64,000 nt of DNA from Mesorhizobium loti (GTDB lineage Bacteria > Pseudomonadota > Alphaproteobacteria > Rhizobiales > Rhizobiaceae). The position numbers and the translations under genes are program-made. How positions within the stretch are numbered: position 1 is the stretch's first letter; every line of letters starts with the position of its first letter. Location of the stretch: the NCBI RefSeq assembly GCF_003148495.1, contig NZ_QGGH01000005.1, positions 353,092 through 417,091 on the forward strand, read 5' to 3'. The notes beneath the pieces are model-generated. The model was not told where the DNA came from. It ran no database searches and worked only from the letters and a program-made list of their open reading frames with translations. Shown in pieces: positions 1 through 9,317 of the stretch.

Positions 1-175
1 CGTCGAGGTCGAGAATACCGACGGTAAAGGGTGCGGGATCGTCGGCACGGTCGCTGATCAGGCGATCGACCTTGTCGAAGAAGCGGCGATGGTTGCCAAG
101 CCCGGTCAACGGATCTGTGAATGCCAGATCCGTGCTCTCCCTGTTTGCCTGACCGGTGCCAAACGAAGTTTGCAT
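1..175 (-). CDS. GGDEF-domain protein (diguanylate cyclase family), N-terminal part only
   Basis: The reverse strand reads from an ATG at 175 off the left edge of the window, giving 58 codons. Residues 21-32 read DPLTGLGNHRRF, the hallmark opening of a GGDEF domain, and the visible end reads GILDLD, the first metal-binding strand. Enzymes of this family make cyclic di-GMP from two GTP. Only about 20 residues precede the domain, so any sensor region must be C-terminal or absent. The GG(D/E)EF active site lies outside the window, so catalytic competence cannot be judged. An AGGGA sequence lies about 6 nt upstream of the start. Confidence 0.8.
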   Translation of the reverse strand, partial: MQTSFGTGQANRESTDLAFTDPLTGLGNHRRFFDKVDRLISDRADDPAPFTVGILDLD

Positions 176-359
176 CGGTGTCCCTGTTTTGTGACGTCGG
201 AATTTATTTCGAGACTGGCAGCAAACCCTTTAGGAAACGTATCGCGAAATCGATTTTTCGCGGCTAAGCGGCGTCATGTGCACGGGGACCGATACGAGGC
301 TCGGCGCGGGTCGGCGACAGTCCCTCCACAAGGCGAAAAAACGACGCGCAAAAAACGCG

Positions 360-758
360 CTAGCCGCGCGTCGGAAACACCCATAGCAACGACATGACGT
401 AGCTCACCGCGCCTGCGGCAACCGTCGTCAGCGCCGACATGGCGAGCGCTGACAAGCCGAAACGCGTGACCGCCAGGTGCGACACCAGACCCGAAAACAG
501 AGCGCATCCGAGCTGCAGCGCAAGATAGCGCGGCATGGCGCTGACGTGATCGTGCTGGCCGCCGAATGTCCAGCCGCGCTGTGCGCTATAGGCAACAACA
601 ACGGCAATCGCATAGGCGACGACACTACCGATGAAGGGCGAAAGGCCCAGCGACACCAGAAGCCACGACAGAACGAAGAACAGCAATGCGGCGCCGACGC
701 CGACCGTCAGGAATCGGAACAGGCGTGTCTGGACAAAGGTCGGCAATGCTTCGCTCAT
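360..758 (-). CDS. GtrA-family membrane protein
   Basis: A 132-residue protein with four predicted membrane helices. It has the GtrA pattern: an N-terminal helix after a short basic stretch (RLFRFLTVGVGAALLFF), AYAIAVVVAYSAQRGWTF in the middle, and a C-terminal helix ending LLWVFPTRG. GtrA-like proteins are proposed flippases or accessory factors for polyprenyl-linked sugars in surface polysaccharide or cell-wall decoration. The length is typical. The start codon overlaps the stop of a short upstream reading frame (ATGA), suggesting translational coupling. No glycosyltransferase partner is adjacent, so the substrate is unknown. Confidence 0.8.
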   Translation of the reverse strand: MSEALPTFVQTRLFRFLTVGVGAALLFFVLSWLLVSLGLSPFIGSVVAYAIAVVVAYSAQRGWTFGGQHDHVSAMPRYLALQLGCALFSGLVSHLAVTRFGLSALAMSALTTVAAGAVSYVMSLLWVFPTRG

Positions 759-901
759 GCGTCGCGCGCCGGCAGCTGGTTGGCCGGCAAGTCATTGGCC
801 GGTAGGTCATCGACCAGTAAGTCATCGTTGGGGCATGGCATCAGGGTTGTGAGTTCGAGCTGTCTGGTTGCGGCGGCGCGGATGGCGGTGACGGCGTTCA
901 T
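755..901 (-). CDS. Short hypothetical protein coupled to the GtrA gene
   Basis: A 48-residue reading frame starting MNAVTAIRAA and ending in a repetitive acidic tail (DDLLVDDLPANDLPANQLPARDA, broken by small changes). Its TGA overlaps the ATG of the GtrA-like gene in the sequence ATGA, the usual sign of a coupled operon. The tail is encoded by imperfect 12-15 bp tandem repeats. A weak GGAA lies about 8 nt upstream of the start. No family is recognised. It may be a leader-type peptide or the decayed remainder of a longer gene. Confidence 0.35.
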   Translation of the reverse strand: MNAVTAIRAAATRQLELTTLMPCPNDDLLVDDLPANDLPANQLPARDA

Positions 902-1151
902 GGTCGTTGTTCCATCGAGTGCCCGGGGCTGCATCAACACTGCCGGGCGCATTCGGGGCTTACCTTTGCACGGCTAGGCTTAAGAAAGCGATGACGCGCT
1001 GTTCGCCTTGTTTCCAGATGGCCGGGGCAGATCGGACGCTGGCTCGGGTTTGCGACTTCTGATGCCAATCTTCAAAATGTCGCGATTGGCAGACGGGCAG
1101 TGAGCCTGTACAGGCAAGACAGTCGCCCATCCGAGCCGCCGGAGACCCGCC

Positions 1152-2093
1152 ATGAAGCTGAAAATCGCCGTCCAGATGGACCACATCTCCACCGTGTCGA
1201 TCGCCGGCGACACCTCGTTCGCGCTGTCGCTGGAGGCGCAGCGGCGCGGCCATCAGCTGTTCCACTACACGCCCGACCGGCTGTCGTTGCGCGACGGCAA
1301 GGTGTTTGCCCGCATCGAGGAGATGCAGGTGCGCGACGAGAAGGGAGCCCATTATTCGCTGGGCGAGCAGGTACGCACCGATCTCGCGGAAATGGACGTC
1401 GTCCTGCTGCGCCAGGATCCGCCCTTCGACATGAACTACATCACCACCACGCACATCCTGGAGCGCATCCATCCGGGGACATTGGTGGTCAACGACCCGG
1501 CCTGGGTGCGCAACAGCCCGGAAAAGATCTTCGTCACCGAGTTTTCCGACCTGATGCCGGACACGCTGATCACCAAGGATCCACTCGAAGTTGCCGCCTT
1601 CCGCAAGGAGTTCGGCGACATCATCGTCAAGCCGCTCTACGGCAATGGCGGCGCCGGCATCTTCCATCTGCACGAGGCCGACCGCAACCTTGCCTCGCTG
1701 TTGGAAATGTTCGGCCAGATGTTCCGCGAACCCTATATCGTGCAGCGCTACCTCAAGGACGTGCGCAAGGGCGACAAGCGCATCATCCTGATCGACGGCG
1801 AGCCGGTCGGCGCCATCAACCGGGTGCCGGCCGAGCATGATTCCCGCTCCAACATGCATGTCGGCGGCCGCGCCGAAAAAACCGAACTAACGGAACGCGA
1901 GCGCGAGATCTGCGCCCGCATCGGACCGTCGCTGAAGGAGCGCGGCTTCATCCTCGTCGGCATCGACGTCATCGGCGACTATATGACCGAGATCAACGTG
2001 ACCTCGCCGACCGGCGTGCGCGAGGTCAAGCGCTTCGGTGGCGCAGACATCGCCAGCCTGTTCTGGGACGCGGTCGAGGACAAGCGGAAGTGA
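1152..2093 (+). CDS. gshB: Glutathione synthetase
   Basis: ATP-dependent ligase joining gamma-glutamylcysteine and glycine, the second step of glutathione synthesis in the cytoplasm. The 313-residue length and sequence match bacterial GshB: N-terminal MKLKIAVQMDHI, then LRQDPPFDMNYI, the ATP-grasp segment DIIVKPLYGNGGAGIF, the middle-domain VQRYLKDVRKGDKRI, and the metal/substrate region EINVTSPTGV near the C-terminus. The ATG at 1152 follows GGAG-like sequence and begins at the conserved N-terminus. The next gene on the same strand is comM, about 180 bp downstream. Confidence 0.97.
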   Translation: MKLKIAVQMDHISTVSIAGDTSFALSLEAQRRGHQLFHYTPDRLSLRDGKVFARIEEMQVRDEKGAHYSLGEQVRTDLAEMDVVLLRQDPPFDMNYITTTHILERIHPGTLVVNDPAWVRNSPEKIFVTEFSDLMPDTLITKDPLEVAAFRKEFGDIIVKPLYGNGGAGIFHLHEADRNLASLLEMFGQMFREPYIVQRYLKDVRKGDKRIILIDGEPVGAINRVPAEHDSRSNMHVGGRAEKTELTEREREICARIGPSLKERGFILVGIDVIGDYMTEINVTSPTGVREVKRFGGADIASLFWDAVEDKRK

Positions 2094-2274
2094 CCGTTTT
2101 CATTTTGTCTTAACCATGTTCCGCTTTTGCAACCGAGCTCTATTCGGCTGCAACCTACACGCTCACGTGTTCCTGTAATGTTCTTGATTTGATCAAGGAA
2201 TTGTGATTGTCTCCTCGAGGGCCGTTCCTGGCCCGATCGCACGGGCTGGGGCCAGCCTAAATTGGGGTTGCACG

Positions 2275-3807
2275 ATGGTGGCGCGGGTTCGCACGGTCGC
2301 TTTCCAGGGCATCGAGGCTGTGCCGGTCGACGTGCAGGTGATGATCGCGCCCGGCAAGGTCAACATGCACATCGTCGGCCTCGCCGACAAGGCGGTGGCC
2401 GAAAGCCGCGAGCGCGTGCAGGCAGCACTTCATGCTTCCGGCCTGTCGATGCCGTCGAAGAAGGTTACGGTCAATCTGGCGCCCGCCGATCTGCCCAAGG
2501 AAGGCAGCCATTACGATCTGCCGATCGCGCTTGGCCTGATGGCCGCCCTTGGCGCCATTCCGGGCGACATGCTGGCCGGCTATGTCGTGCTTGGCGAATT
2601 GTCGCTCGACGGCACGATTGCCGCCGTCGCCGGCGCCTTGCCGGCGGCAATCGCCGCCAATGCCGAGGGCAAGGGCTTGATCTGCCCGTTCGCCTGCGGG
2701 CCGGAAGCGGCCTGGGCGGGCAAGGATTTCGACATCCTGGCGCCGCGCAGCCTGATCGCCATCGCCAACCATTTTCGCGGCACGCAGGTGCTGTCGCGAC
2801 CGGAAGCCGGCATCCACGCCGCGGCGCGCGACCTACCCGATCTCGCCGACATCAAGGGCCAGGAGACCGCCAAGCGGGCGCTGGAAGTGGCGGCCGCCGG
2901 TGGTCATAATCTGCTGATGATCGGGCCACCGGGATCGGGAAAATCGATGCTGGCGCAGCGGCTGCCTTCGATCCTTCCGCCGCTGGCGCCGAAGGAACTG
3001 CTCGAAGTGTCGATGATCGCCTCGGTGGCCGGCGAGCTCGGCGAAGGCAAGCTGACCGACCGGCGGCCGTTCCGCGCGCCGCACCATTCGGCCTCGATGG
3101 CGGCCATGGTTGGCGGTGGCATCCGCGCGCGGCCGGGCGAAGTGTCGCTCGCCCATCACGGCGTGCTGTTCCTCGACGAATTTCCCGAGTTCACGCCGCA
3201 GACGCTCGATGCGCTGCGCCAGCCGCTGGAGACCGGCGACTGCATGATCGCGCGGGCCAACCATCGCGTCACCTACCCGGCGCGCATCCAGCTGGTTGCG
3301 GCGATGAACCCGTGCCGATGCGGCATGGCCGGCGAGCCGGGCTATCGCTGCCTGCGCGGCGACCGCTGCCGCACCGACTACCAGGCGCGCATCTCAGGCC
3401 CGCTGCTCGACCGCATCGATCTCAGGATCGAAGTGCCGGCGGTCTCGGCCAGCGACCTGATCCGACCGGACCGGGCGGAGAAAAGTGCCGATGTGGCGCT
3501 GCGCGTGGCGCGTGCCCGCACCGTCCAGCGCGAACGCTTCGAACGGCTCGGCGCTACCCGAGCCACCACCAACGCGCATTGCGCGCCGTCGGTCATCGAG
3601 GAGATCGCCATGCCTGACGCCGCCGGCCTGTCGCTGCTCAAGGACGCCAGCGAGAAGCTCGCCTTTTCGGCGCGGGCCTACCACCGCGTGTTGAAGGTCG
3701 CGAGAACACTGGCCGATCTTGACGCCAGCGAAACCGTCGGCCGCATCCATCTGGCCGAAGCGATTTCTTATCGGATGAGTTCGGAGCGGGTGGCGCAGGC
3801 GGCGTAA
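2275..3807 (+). CDS. comM: YifB/ComM-family Mg-chelatase-like AAA ATPase
   Basis: A 510-residue protein. The N-terminal domain (MVARVRTVAFQGIEA, VNLAPADLPKEGSHYDLPIA) belongs to the ChlI/ComM family. The AAA core has Walker A GPPGSGKS and Walker B VLFLDEFPEF. A zinc-binding-like segment (NPCRCGMAGEPGYRCLRGDRC) and a C-terminal Mg-chelatase helical domain (YHRVLKVARTLADLD) follow. ComM is a hexameric helicase that promotes branch migration during integration of incoming DNA in natural transformation. A longer frame begins at 2203, but homology starts at the ATG at 2275, which is therefore chosen. Confidence 0.93.
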   Translation: MVARVRTVAFQGIEAVPVDVQVMIAPGKVNMHIVGLADKAVAESRERVQAALHASGLSMPSKKVTVNLAPADLPKEGSHYDLPIALGLMAALGAIPGDMLAGYVVLGELSLDGTIAAVAGALPAAIAANAEGKGLICPFACGPEAAWAGKDFDILAPRSLIAIANHFRGTQVLSRPEAGIHAAARDLPDLADIKGQETAKRALEVAAAGGHNLLMIGPPGSGKSMLAQRLPSILPPLAPKELLEVSMIASVAGELGEGKLTDRRPFRAPHHSASMAAMVGGGIRARPGEVSLAHHGVLFLDEFPEFTPQTLDALRQPLETGDCMIARANHRVTYPARIQLVAAMNPCRCGMAGEPGYRCLRGDRCRTDYQARISGPLLDRIDLRIEVPAVSASDLIRPDRAEKSADVALRVARARTVQRERFERLGATRATTNAHCAPSVIEEIAMPDAAGLSLLKDASEKLAFSARAYHRVLKVARTLADLDASETVGRIHLAEAISYRMSSERVAQAA

Positions 3808-4152
3808 GTCACCTGCCTGCTGATGGCCGTGCTTGCGGTTGTGGGTTTTGGTCCTGCCGGCGAAATCTGGCAGTACGCGATCTCGCGACAAGCTGACCCT
3901 GCCACGTTGCCTTCCGCGATCACGCCATAACCGCCACCCAGCGAATCGACCATCTCTGCAGTGCGGCGGACCTGATTGTCCGCTTGGCCGGCGTCCTCAC
4001 CACCCAACGGCCCCCACCGAACGGGCGCCGGCCATTTTCTTCCTCTTCCAGAAGCGTGGCCGTTATCGACGCCGGACTTAAGTCTGGGCTTCTGCTTTGG
4101 ATGTTCTTTATTTAGACAATGCGAATATGATTGCGGTTGAGGGTGTACCGCT
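3808..4152. other. Intergenic stretch without a recognised gene
   Basis: About 345 bp between comM and the J-domain gene. Short reading frames exist on both strands (for example 3833-4081 plus and the reverse of 3768-4160), but none shows a family signature or convincing ribosome binding site, and the reverse one overlaps comM. The last 70 bp before 4153 are AT-richer (TTTATTTAGACAAT region) and probably hold the promoter of the J-domain gene. No terminator hairpin with a T tract was seen. Confidence 0.5.
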
Positions 4153-4692
4153 ATGTTCATTGACTACTACGAAGTTTTGGAAGTTAGCCCGAATGCCAAC
4201 TCGGAAACGCTGGAGCGCATATTTCGCTATTTTGCGATGCGCTATCATCCAGACAATCAACAGACTGGCGATGAAGCCCGCTTCAGCGAAATCGTGGAAG
4301 CCCACAATACGCTCAAGGATCCGGTCAAGCGCGCTCAATACGACATCGCGTACAGAGACCATGCCGGCCTTCGCCGCGAGTTGACCGAGGAAGCCAGCAA
4401 CACCAAAGGCATCGAGCGGGATGCTGTGATCCAGGCCAAACTGCTGTCGCTGCTTTACGCAAAGCGCCGCCACGACGTCACCGATCCTGGGATCGGAGAT
4501 GTAGAGCTCGAACGATTGTCAGGCTGTCCGCGAGAACATCTCGAGTTTCATCTCTGGTATCTGAAAGCGAAAGGCTGGATAGCAAGAGTGGAAAACGGGA
4601 CGATCGCGATTACGGTGGAAGGCGTGGACCGCGCCAATTCCGAATACCGTCGCGATCCCACCATTCGGCTGCTAGACCATACAGCTTCCTAA
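4153..4692 (+). CDS. J-domain (DnaJ-like) protein
   Basis: A 179-residue protein with an N-terminal J domain. DYYEVLEVSPNANSETLER forms helix I, the HPD tripeptide is in MRYHPDNQQTGDE, and FSEIVEAHNTLKDPVKRAQYD completes the fold, so it should stimulate an Hsp70 ATPase. The remainder has no G/F or zinc-finger region. Residues about 95-165 (VELERLSGCPREHLEFHLWYLKAKGWIARVENGTIAITVEG) read like a winged-helix module, so the client may be nucleic-acid or protein bound. It is transcribed alone, convergent with glcB, and its real partner is unknown. Confidence 0.85.
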   Translation: MFIDYYEVLEVSPNANSETLERIFRYFAMRYHPDNQQTGDEARFSEIVEAHNTLKDPVKRAQYDIAYRDHAGLRRELTEEASNTKGIERDAVIQAKLLSLLYAKRRHDVTDPGIGDVELERLSGCPREHLEFHLWYLKAKGWIARVENGTIAITVEGVDRANSEYRRDPTIRLLDHTAS

Positions 4693-4742
4693 CACCTTAT
4701 CTCTCGCCGGAAGCCAGGTCGAAGACCCGCCGCCATGCCTCT

Positions 4743-6911
4743 TCAGCCCTGCTGCGCCTTCAGTTCCAGCCTCCGCGCGTGCAGCACCGGTTCGGTGTAG
4801 CCATTGGGCTGGACGCGGCCCTTGAAGACCAGGTCGAAGGCGGCGAGGAAGGCGATCGACTTGTCGAAGTCGGCGGCCATAGGCTGGTAGAGCGGGTCGC
4901 CAACATTCTGCAGGTCGACGATGGCCGCCATGCGCCGCAGGGAATCCATCACCTGGATGCGCGAGCAGACGTCGTGGTGCAGCCAGTTGGCGATGTGCTG
5001 CGAGGAGATGCGCAGCGTGGCGCGGTCTTCCATCAGGCCGACGTCGTTGATGTCAGGGACCTTTGAGCAACCGACGCCCTGGTCGATCCAGCGCACGACA
5101 TAGCCCAGAATGCCTTGCGCGTTGTTGTCGAGTTCGCGCTGGATCTCGTCGGGAGTCCAGTTCGGCCTGACCGCGACCGGCACCGACAGGATATCGTCGA
5201 GCTTCGCCTTCGGCCGGCTCTTCAGCGCGGCCTGCACGGCATGGACGTCGACCTTGTGATAGTGGGTGGCGTGCAGCGTCGCCGCCGTCGGCGACGGCAC
5301 CCAGGCGGTGTTGGCGCCGGCCTTGGGATGGGCGATCTTCTGTTCCAGCATCGCCGCCATCAGATCCGGCATCGCCCACATGCCCTTGCCGATCTGGGCA
5401 TGGCCGGCCAGCCCGCATTCCAGCCCGGTGTCGACATTCCACGCCTCGTAGGCGGAAATCCAGGCGGCCTGCTTCATGTCGCCCTTGCGGATCATCGGGC
5501 CGGCTTCCATCGAGGTGTGGATCTCGTCGCCAGTGCGGTCGAGAAACCCAGTGTTGATGAAAACCACGCGTTCCCTGGCGGCGCGGATCGCTTCCTTGAG
5601 GTTGACGGTGGTGCGCCGCTCCTCGTCCATGATGCCCATCTTGATGGTATTCTTGGCCATGCCGAGCAGGGCCTCGACACGGTCGAATATCTCGACGGCG
5701 AAGGCGACTTCCTCAGGCCCATGCATCTTGGGTTTCACGACATACATCGAGCCCGCGCGGGAGTTCATGCGCCGCCCCTTCGGCCCGACGTCATGCAGCG
5801 CGATCAGAGCGGTCATCGCCGCATCCATAATGCCTTCCGGAACCTCGTTGCCGTCGCGGTCAAGGATCGCCGGGTTGGTCATGAGGTGGCCGACATTCCT
5901 GACCAGCATCAGCGAGCGGCCGGGCACGGTCAGCGTGCCGCCGGCGGGCGCGCTGTAGGAGCGGTCGGGATTGAGCTTGCGGACAAAACTCTTGCCGCCC
6001 TTGGTGATTTCTTCCGCCAGGTCACCCTTCATCAGGCCGAGCCAGTTGCGGTAGACGACGACCTTGTCCTCAGCATCCACCGCGGCGACCGAATCCTCGC
6101 AGTCCTGGATGGTGGTCAGCGCCGATTCCAGGATGACATCGGCGATGCCCGCCGGATCGGTGCGGCCGATCTGGTTGTCGCGGTCGATTACGATCTCGAT
6201 GTGCAGGCCGTTGCGCACAAGCAGCACCGCATCGGGATTGGCGGCGTCGCCACGGTAGCCGACGAATTGCTTCGGGTTGGCCAGCGTGGTCGAGCCGGCA
6301 CCGGCACTCAGCCGCAACCCGCCTTGCGCCAGCGACAGACCGTTGACCCCGGCCCATTTGCCCGAGGTGAGCGGGGCAGCCTCGTCGAGAAAGGTCTTCG
6401 TCCAGGCAACGACCTTGGCACCGCGCGCCGGGTTGAAGCTCTTGCCCTTTTCGGCGCCGTCGGTTTCGGGAATGGCGTCGGTGCCGTAGAGCGCATCGTA
6501 GAGCGAGCCCCAGCGCGCATTGGCGGCGTTGAGCGCATAGCGGGCATTCATGACCGGCACGACCAGCTGGGGGCCTGCAATGACTGATATTTCCGGGTCA
6601 ACATTGTCGGTCGACACGCTGAAGGCCGGGCCTTCCGGAACGATATAGCCGATCTCCTTCAGGAAGCCTTTGTAGGCTTCCATATCGACGGGGGCGCCGT
6701 GGTCGCGATACCAGCCGTCGAGCTTCTCCTGCATGGCGTCGCGTTTCGCCAGCAGTGCCCGGTTCTTCGGCGCCAAATCATGGACGATGGCCGAAAACCC
6801 GTTCCAGAAGGCGTCCGCTTCGATGCCGGTGCCGGGCAGCGCTTCCTTGGCCACGAACTCATGCAGCTCGCGGGCAATCCGCAATCCGGCGATCTCGATG
6901 CGATCGGTCAT
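4743..6911 (-). CDS. glcB: Malate synthase G
   Basis: A 722-residue monomeric isoform G of malate synthase. It condenses glyoxylate with acetyl-CoA to malate and so completes the glyoxylate bypass and glycolate use. Length and sequence match the GlcB family: IQDCEDSVAAVDAEDKVVVYRNWLGLMKGDL, MNSRAGSMYVVKPKMHGPEEVAF, GIMDEERRTTVNLKEAI, FINTGFLDRTGDEIHTSM and the C-terminal VEDRATLRISSQHIANWL. A GGAG lies 7 nt before the ATG. No isocitrate lyase is nearby. A repeat-rich gap follows upstream. Confidence 0.97.
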   Translation of the reverse strand: MTDRIEIAGLRIARELHEFVAKEALPGTGIEADAFWNGFSAIVHDLAPKNRALLAKRDAMQEKLDGWYRDHGAPVDMEAYKGFLKEIGYIVPEGPAFSVSTDNVDPEISVIAGPQLVVPVMNARYALNAANARWGSLYDALYGTDAIPETDGAEKGKSFNPARGAKVVAWTKTFLDEAAPLTSGKWAGVNGLSLAQGGLRLSAGAGSTTLANPKQFVGYRGDAANPDAVLLVRNGLHIEIVIDRDNQIGRTDPAGIADVILESALTTIQDCEDSVAAVDAEDKVVVYRNWLGLMKGDLAEEITKGGKSFVRKLNPDRSYSAPAGGTLTVPGRSLMLVRNVGHLMTNPAILDRDGNEVPEGIMDAAMTALIALHDVGPKGRRMNSRAGSMYVVKPKMHGPEEVAFAVEIFDRVEALLGMAKNTIKMGIMDEERRTTVNLKEAIRAARERVVFINTGFLDRTGDEIHTSMEAGPMIRKGDMKQAAWISAYEAWNVDTGLECGLAGHAQIGKGMWAMPDLMAAMLEQKIAHPKAGANTAWVPSPTAATLHATHYHKVDVHAVQAALKSRPKAKLDDILSVPVAVRPNWTPDEIQRELDNNAQGILGYVVRWIDQGVGCSKVPDINDVGLMEDRATLRISSQHIANWLHHDVCSRIQVMDSLRRMAAIVDLQNVGDPLYQPMAADFDKSIAFLAAFDLVFKGRVQPNGYTEPVLHARRLELKAQQG

Positions 6912-7016
6912 CAGGCTACTCCAGATGAAAGGCTTTGCGGGCCTTTGGCATGTCAGGTCTGGCGGGTCAATTCAGCTTAGGGTGAAGGTGGGTGTTTTTG
7001 GCGAGCGGCGACGCTG

Positions 7017-7173
7017 CCGATCTCCCCCCTTGAGGGGGGAATTGGCCGGCAGGCCAGAGGGGGTCGCCGGACGTAAGGCGCTAGCCTCTTCTGTTCAAAG
7101 CAGGAGGTCGCGTCCCGTCGAACCGACCCCCTCTGTCGCCTTCGGCGACATCTCCCCCTCGAGGGGGAGATTA
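7017..7173. repeat. Composite palindromic intergenic repeat (copy 1)
   Basis: Two G/C-rich hairpins, one around 7022-7042 (CTCCCCCCTTGAGGGGGGA) and one around 7151-7173 (ATCTCCCCCTCGAGGGGGAG), flank about 110 bp that includes AGAGGGGGTCG and its near-reverse CGACCCCCTCTG. The unit lies between glcB and the hydantoinase gene. Related units occur at 9318-9350, 41124-41278 and 54101-54247. This resembles the mosaic palindromic intergenic elements common in rhizobia. It may act in RNA processing or termination of the hydantoinase transcript. Confidence 0.75.
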
Positions 7174-7178
7174 CGCGC

Positions 7179-9221
7179 TCAAACCGCAATCCGCGGCCTT
7201 CCCGAGGCCACCGCCACCACATGCGCCTCGATGAACATGCGCTGGGCTTCGACGGTCGAGACGCGGAATTCGGTCGCGACGTCGATCTCGGCGCTGTCGG
7301 TGCCGGCCTCCCTGGCGCGCTGGGCGACGATGGCGCGGACATCGGCCTCGGCCGCTGCGATCGCCGCCGCCTCGTCGAGGAAATCGCGCACGGTTTCACC
7401 CGAGGCAAGACGAAACAGCCCTTCCTTGGGCTGGCTAACCCGCGCCTCGGCGGACACCCGCACCTGCCCAACGACGGCGCCGAGTGCGTTGGCGACATCG
7501 GTATCTTCCGGCACCACGCAGTCATTGCCGATCAGCGGCGACAGGCCGGCATAATGCAGCGGCGCCGAGGCGCCGAGGCCGATGACCGGGCGGTCGAGCG
7601 CCACGGTCAGCCGTGCAATGCCGGGATGCGCGTCGACCGCGCGCTGCACCAGCGCATGCGCCACGGTCGACGCACCATCGAGGCCGTCCTCGGCGAAGGC
7701 GGTTTCGAGGATATATTCGGCCGACCAGCGGGTCAGCGTCACCAGCACCCGCTCCGAGATCGCTTCGGGGGAAGCGGCGATGTACTGGCCACGGCCGTCG
7801 CGCTTGCGGGCGAACAGCTCGGCGCCGAGGCGCGCGGCAACGGGATCCCAGTTCGCCTGCTTGCCCAGCACATGGGCGGCGTCCGACGGGGTGAAGCCGG
7901 CGACATGCACCAGCCCGCGCGACACCAGCCGGTTCAGCGTCGCGTTCTGCGCGTTCGAGGTCAAAAGCCTGTCGATGGCGAGCGGCACGGCACCAATCAG
8001 CTCGTAGAGCTTGGCTTCGGCGCCGGTCAGGCCGGCGGCGAGCCGATCCGGCACGCCGGTGCGCACCGCGAAGCGGCCATCCATGCGGCCGGGATTGGGT
8101 GCCCGCAGTTGCCGTTCGAGTTCCGATGTGACGGCGCTGCCATGGGCCATGCCGGCCAGCGCCAGCGGCACCAGGCGGCGCGGCCCGAGCAGGATCTTCG
8201 GGTTGAGCGCGCCATCCTCCAGCGTCACTTCGGAATCGCCCCCGAGGCCGAAGGTGCGCATGGCGACCGCCTCGACCATGGTGCGGAAGCCGCCGACGGT
8301 GGCGCCCTCCGGATCGAGCCTGGGACGGCCGCCGTCGAGCACGGCGACATCGGTGGTGGTGCCGCCTATATCGGACACCATGGCGTTGTCGAGGCCGGTC
8401 ATGTGGCGGGCGCCGACCAGGCTGGCGGCCGGGCCGGACAGGATGGTCTCGATCGGCCGCTGGCGGGCAAACGCCGCCGAAACCAGCGCGCCATCACCGC
8501 GCACCACCATCAGGGGTGCTGCAATGTTGCGCGCCTCGAGAAAGCCTTCGGTCGCCGCCACGAGCCGGTCGATCATCGAGATCAGCCTGGCGTTGAGCAG
8601 CGTCGTCAGCGCCCGGCGCGGACCGCCGAGCTTGGCCGACAGCTCGTGGCTTGATGTGACCGGCAGGCCGGTCTTGTCGCGGATCAGCTCACGGGCGGCG
8701 ATCTCATGCGCCGGATTGCGGGTGGCGAAATAGGCGCAGACGGCAAAGCCGGATACCGACGCGCCGAGTTCCGGCAGCACCGCTTCCAGTCCGGACAGAT
8801 CGAGCTTGGCGGCATTGCCATGGACGTCGTGGCCGCCCGGACAAAAAACCACCGGATCGGTGCCCAGCGCGGCCTTCAGCCCGTCGCGGGCGAGGTCGCC
8901 CTCGGAAAAGCCGATCATCACCAGCGCGACGCGACCGCCCTGGCCCTCGACCAGCGCGTTGGTGGCAAGCGTCGTTGACATCGAGACCAGCTTGATATCA
9001 GCGGGATCGGTGCCAGCCTTCTGCAGCACCGCGTCGACGGCGCCGGAAATGCCGACGGCGAGATCATGCCTGGTGGTCAGCGCCTTGGCCTTGGCCAGCA
9101 CCTTGCCCTTGTTCGGCCCCTGCTGCGGGCCTTCCGTCTCTGACCACAGCACGGCATCGGTGTAGGTGCCGCCGGTGTCGATCCCGAGGAACAGCGGCTT
9201 TGGCTTGGTCTTGGCGGTCAT
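7179..9221 (-). CDS. Hydantoinase/oxoprolinase family protein (HyuA type)
   Basis: A 680-residue ATP-dependent hydantoinase/5-oxoprolinase subunit A-like protein. The N-terminus carries the actin-fold phosphate loop FLGIDTGGTYTDAVL, the middle SDIGGTTTDVAVLDGG the second phosphate motif, and between them lie STTLATNALVEGQGG and ALTTLLNARLISMIDRL, typical of the family. Members hydrolyse cyclic amides such as N-methylhydantoin or 5-oxoproline, or act as acetone-carboxylase-like subunits. HyuA normally pairs with HyuB, and no HyuB gene is adjacent, so the substrate stays open. The ATG at 9221 sits directly at the conserved N-terminus. Confidence 0.88.
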   Translation of the reverse strand: MTAKTKPKPLFLGIDTGGTYTDAVLWSETEGPQQGPNKGKVLAKAKALTTRHDLAVGISGAVDAVLQKAGTDPADIKLVSMSTTLATNALVEGQGGRVALVMIGFSEGDLARDGLKAALGTDPVVFCPGGHDVHGNAAKLDLSGLEAVLPELGASVSGFAVCAYFATRNPAHEIAARELIRDKTGLPVTSSHELSAKLGGPRRALTTLLNARLISMIDRLVAATEGFLEARNIAAPLMVVRGDGALVSAAFARQRPIETILSGPAASLVGARHMTGLDNAMVSDIGGTTTDVAVLDGGRPRLDPEGATVGGFRTMVEAVAMRTFGLGGDSEVTLEDGALNPKILLGPRRLVPLALAGMAHGSAVTSELERQLRAPNPGRMDGRFAVRTGVPDRLAAGLTGAEAKLYELIGAVPLAIDRLLTSNAQNATLNRLVSRGLVHVAGFTPSDAAHVLGKQANWDPVAARLGAELFARKRDGRGQYIAASPEAISERVLVTLTRWSAEYILETAFAEDGLDGASTVAHALVQRAVDAHPGIARLTVALDRPVIGLGASAPLHYAGLSPLIGNDCVVPEDTDVANALGAVVGQVRVSAEARVSQPKEGLFRLASGETVRDFLDEAAAIAAAEADVRAIVAQRAREAGTDSAEIDVATEFRVSTVEAQRMFIEAHVVAVASGRPRIAV

Positions 9222-9317
9222 TGCTGATGGCGGTCCGGCTGGCGAAATTATCTGTCCATGCCCTTAGCCGATACCGAGCGGGCGATAAAGCTGCGAGCGC
9301 TGGGCCAAGGGAAGAGA

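Noticed and set aside
5115..6587. 490-codon frame on the plus strand
   Set aside because: Antisense shadow of malate synthase G.
7221..8654. 477-codon frame on the plus strand
   Set aside because: Antisense shadow of the HyuA-type gene; composition rich in Arg, Gly and His without any domain pattern.
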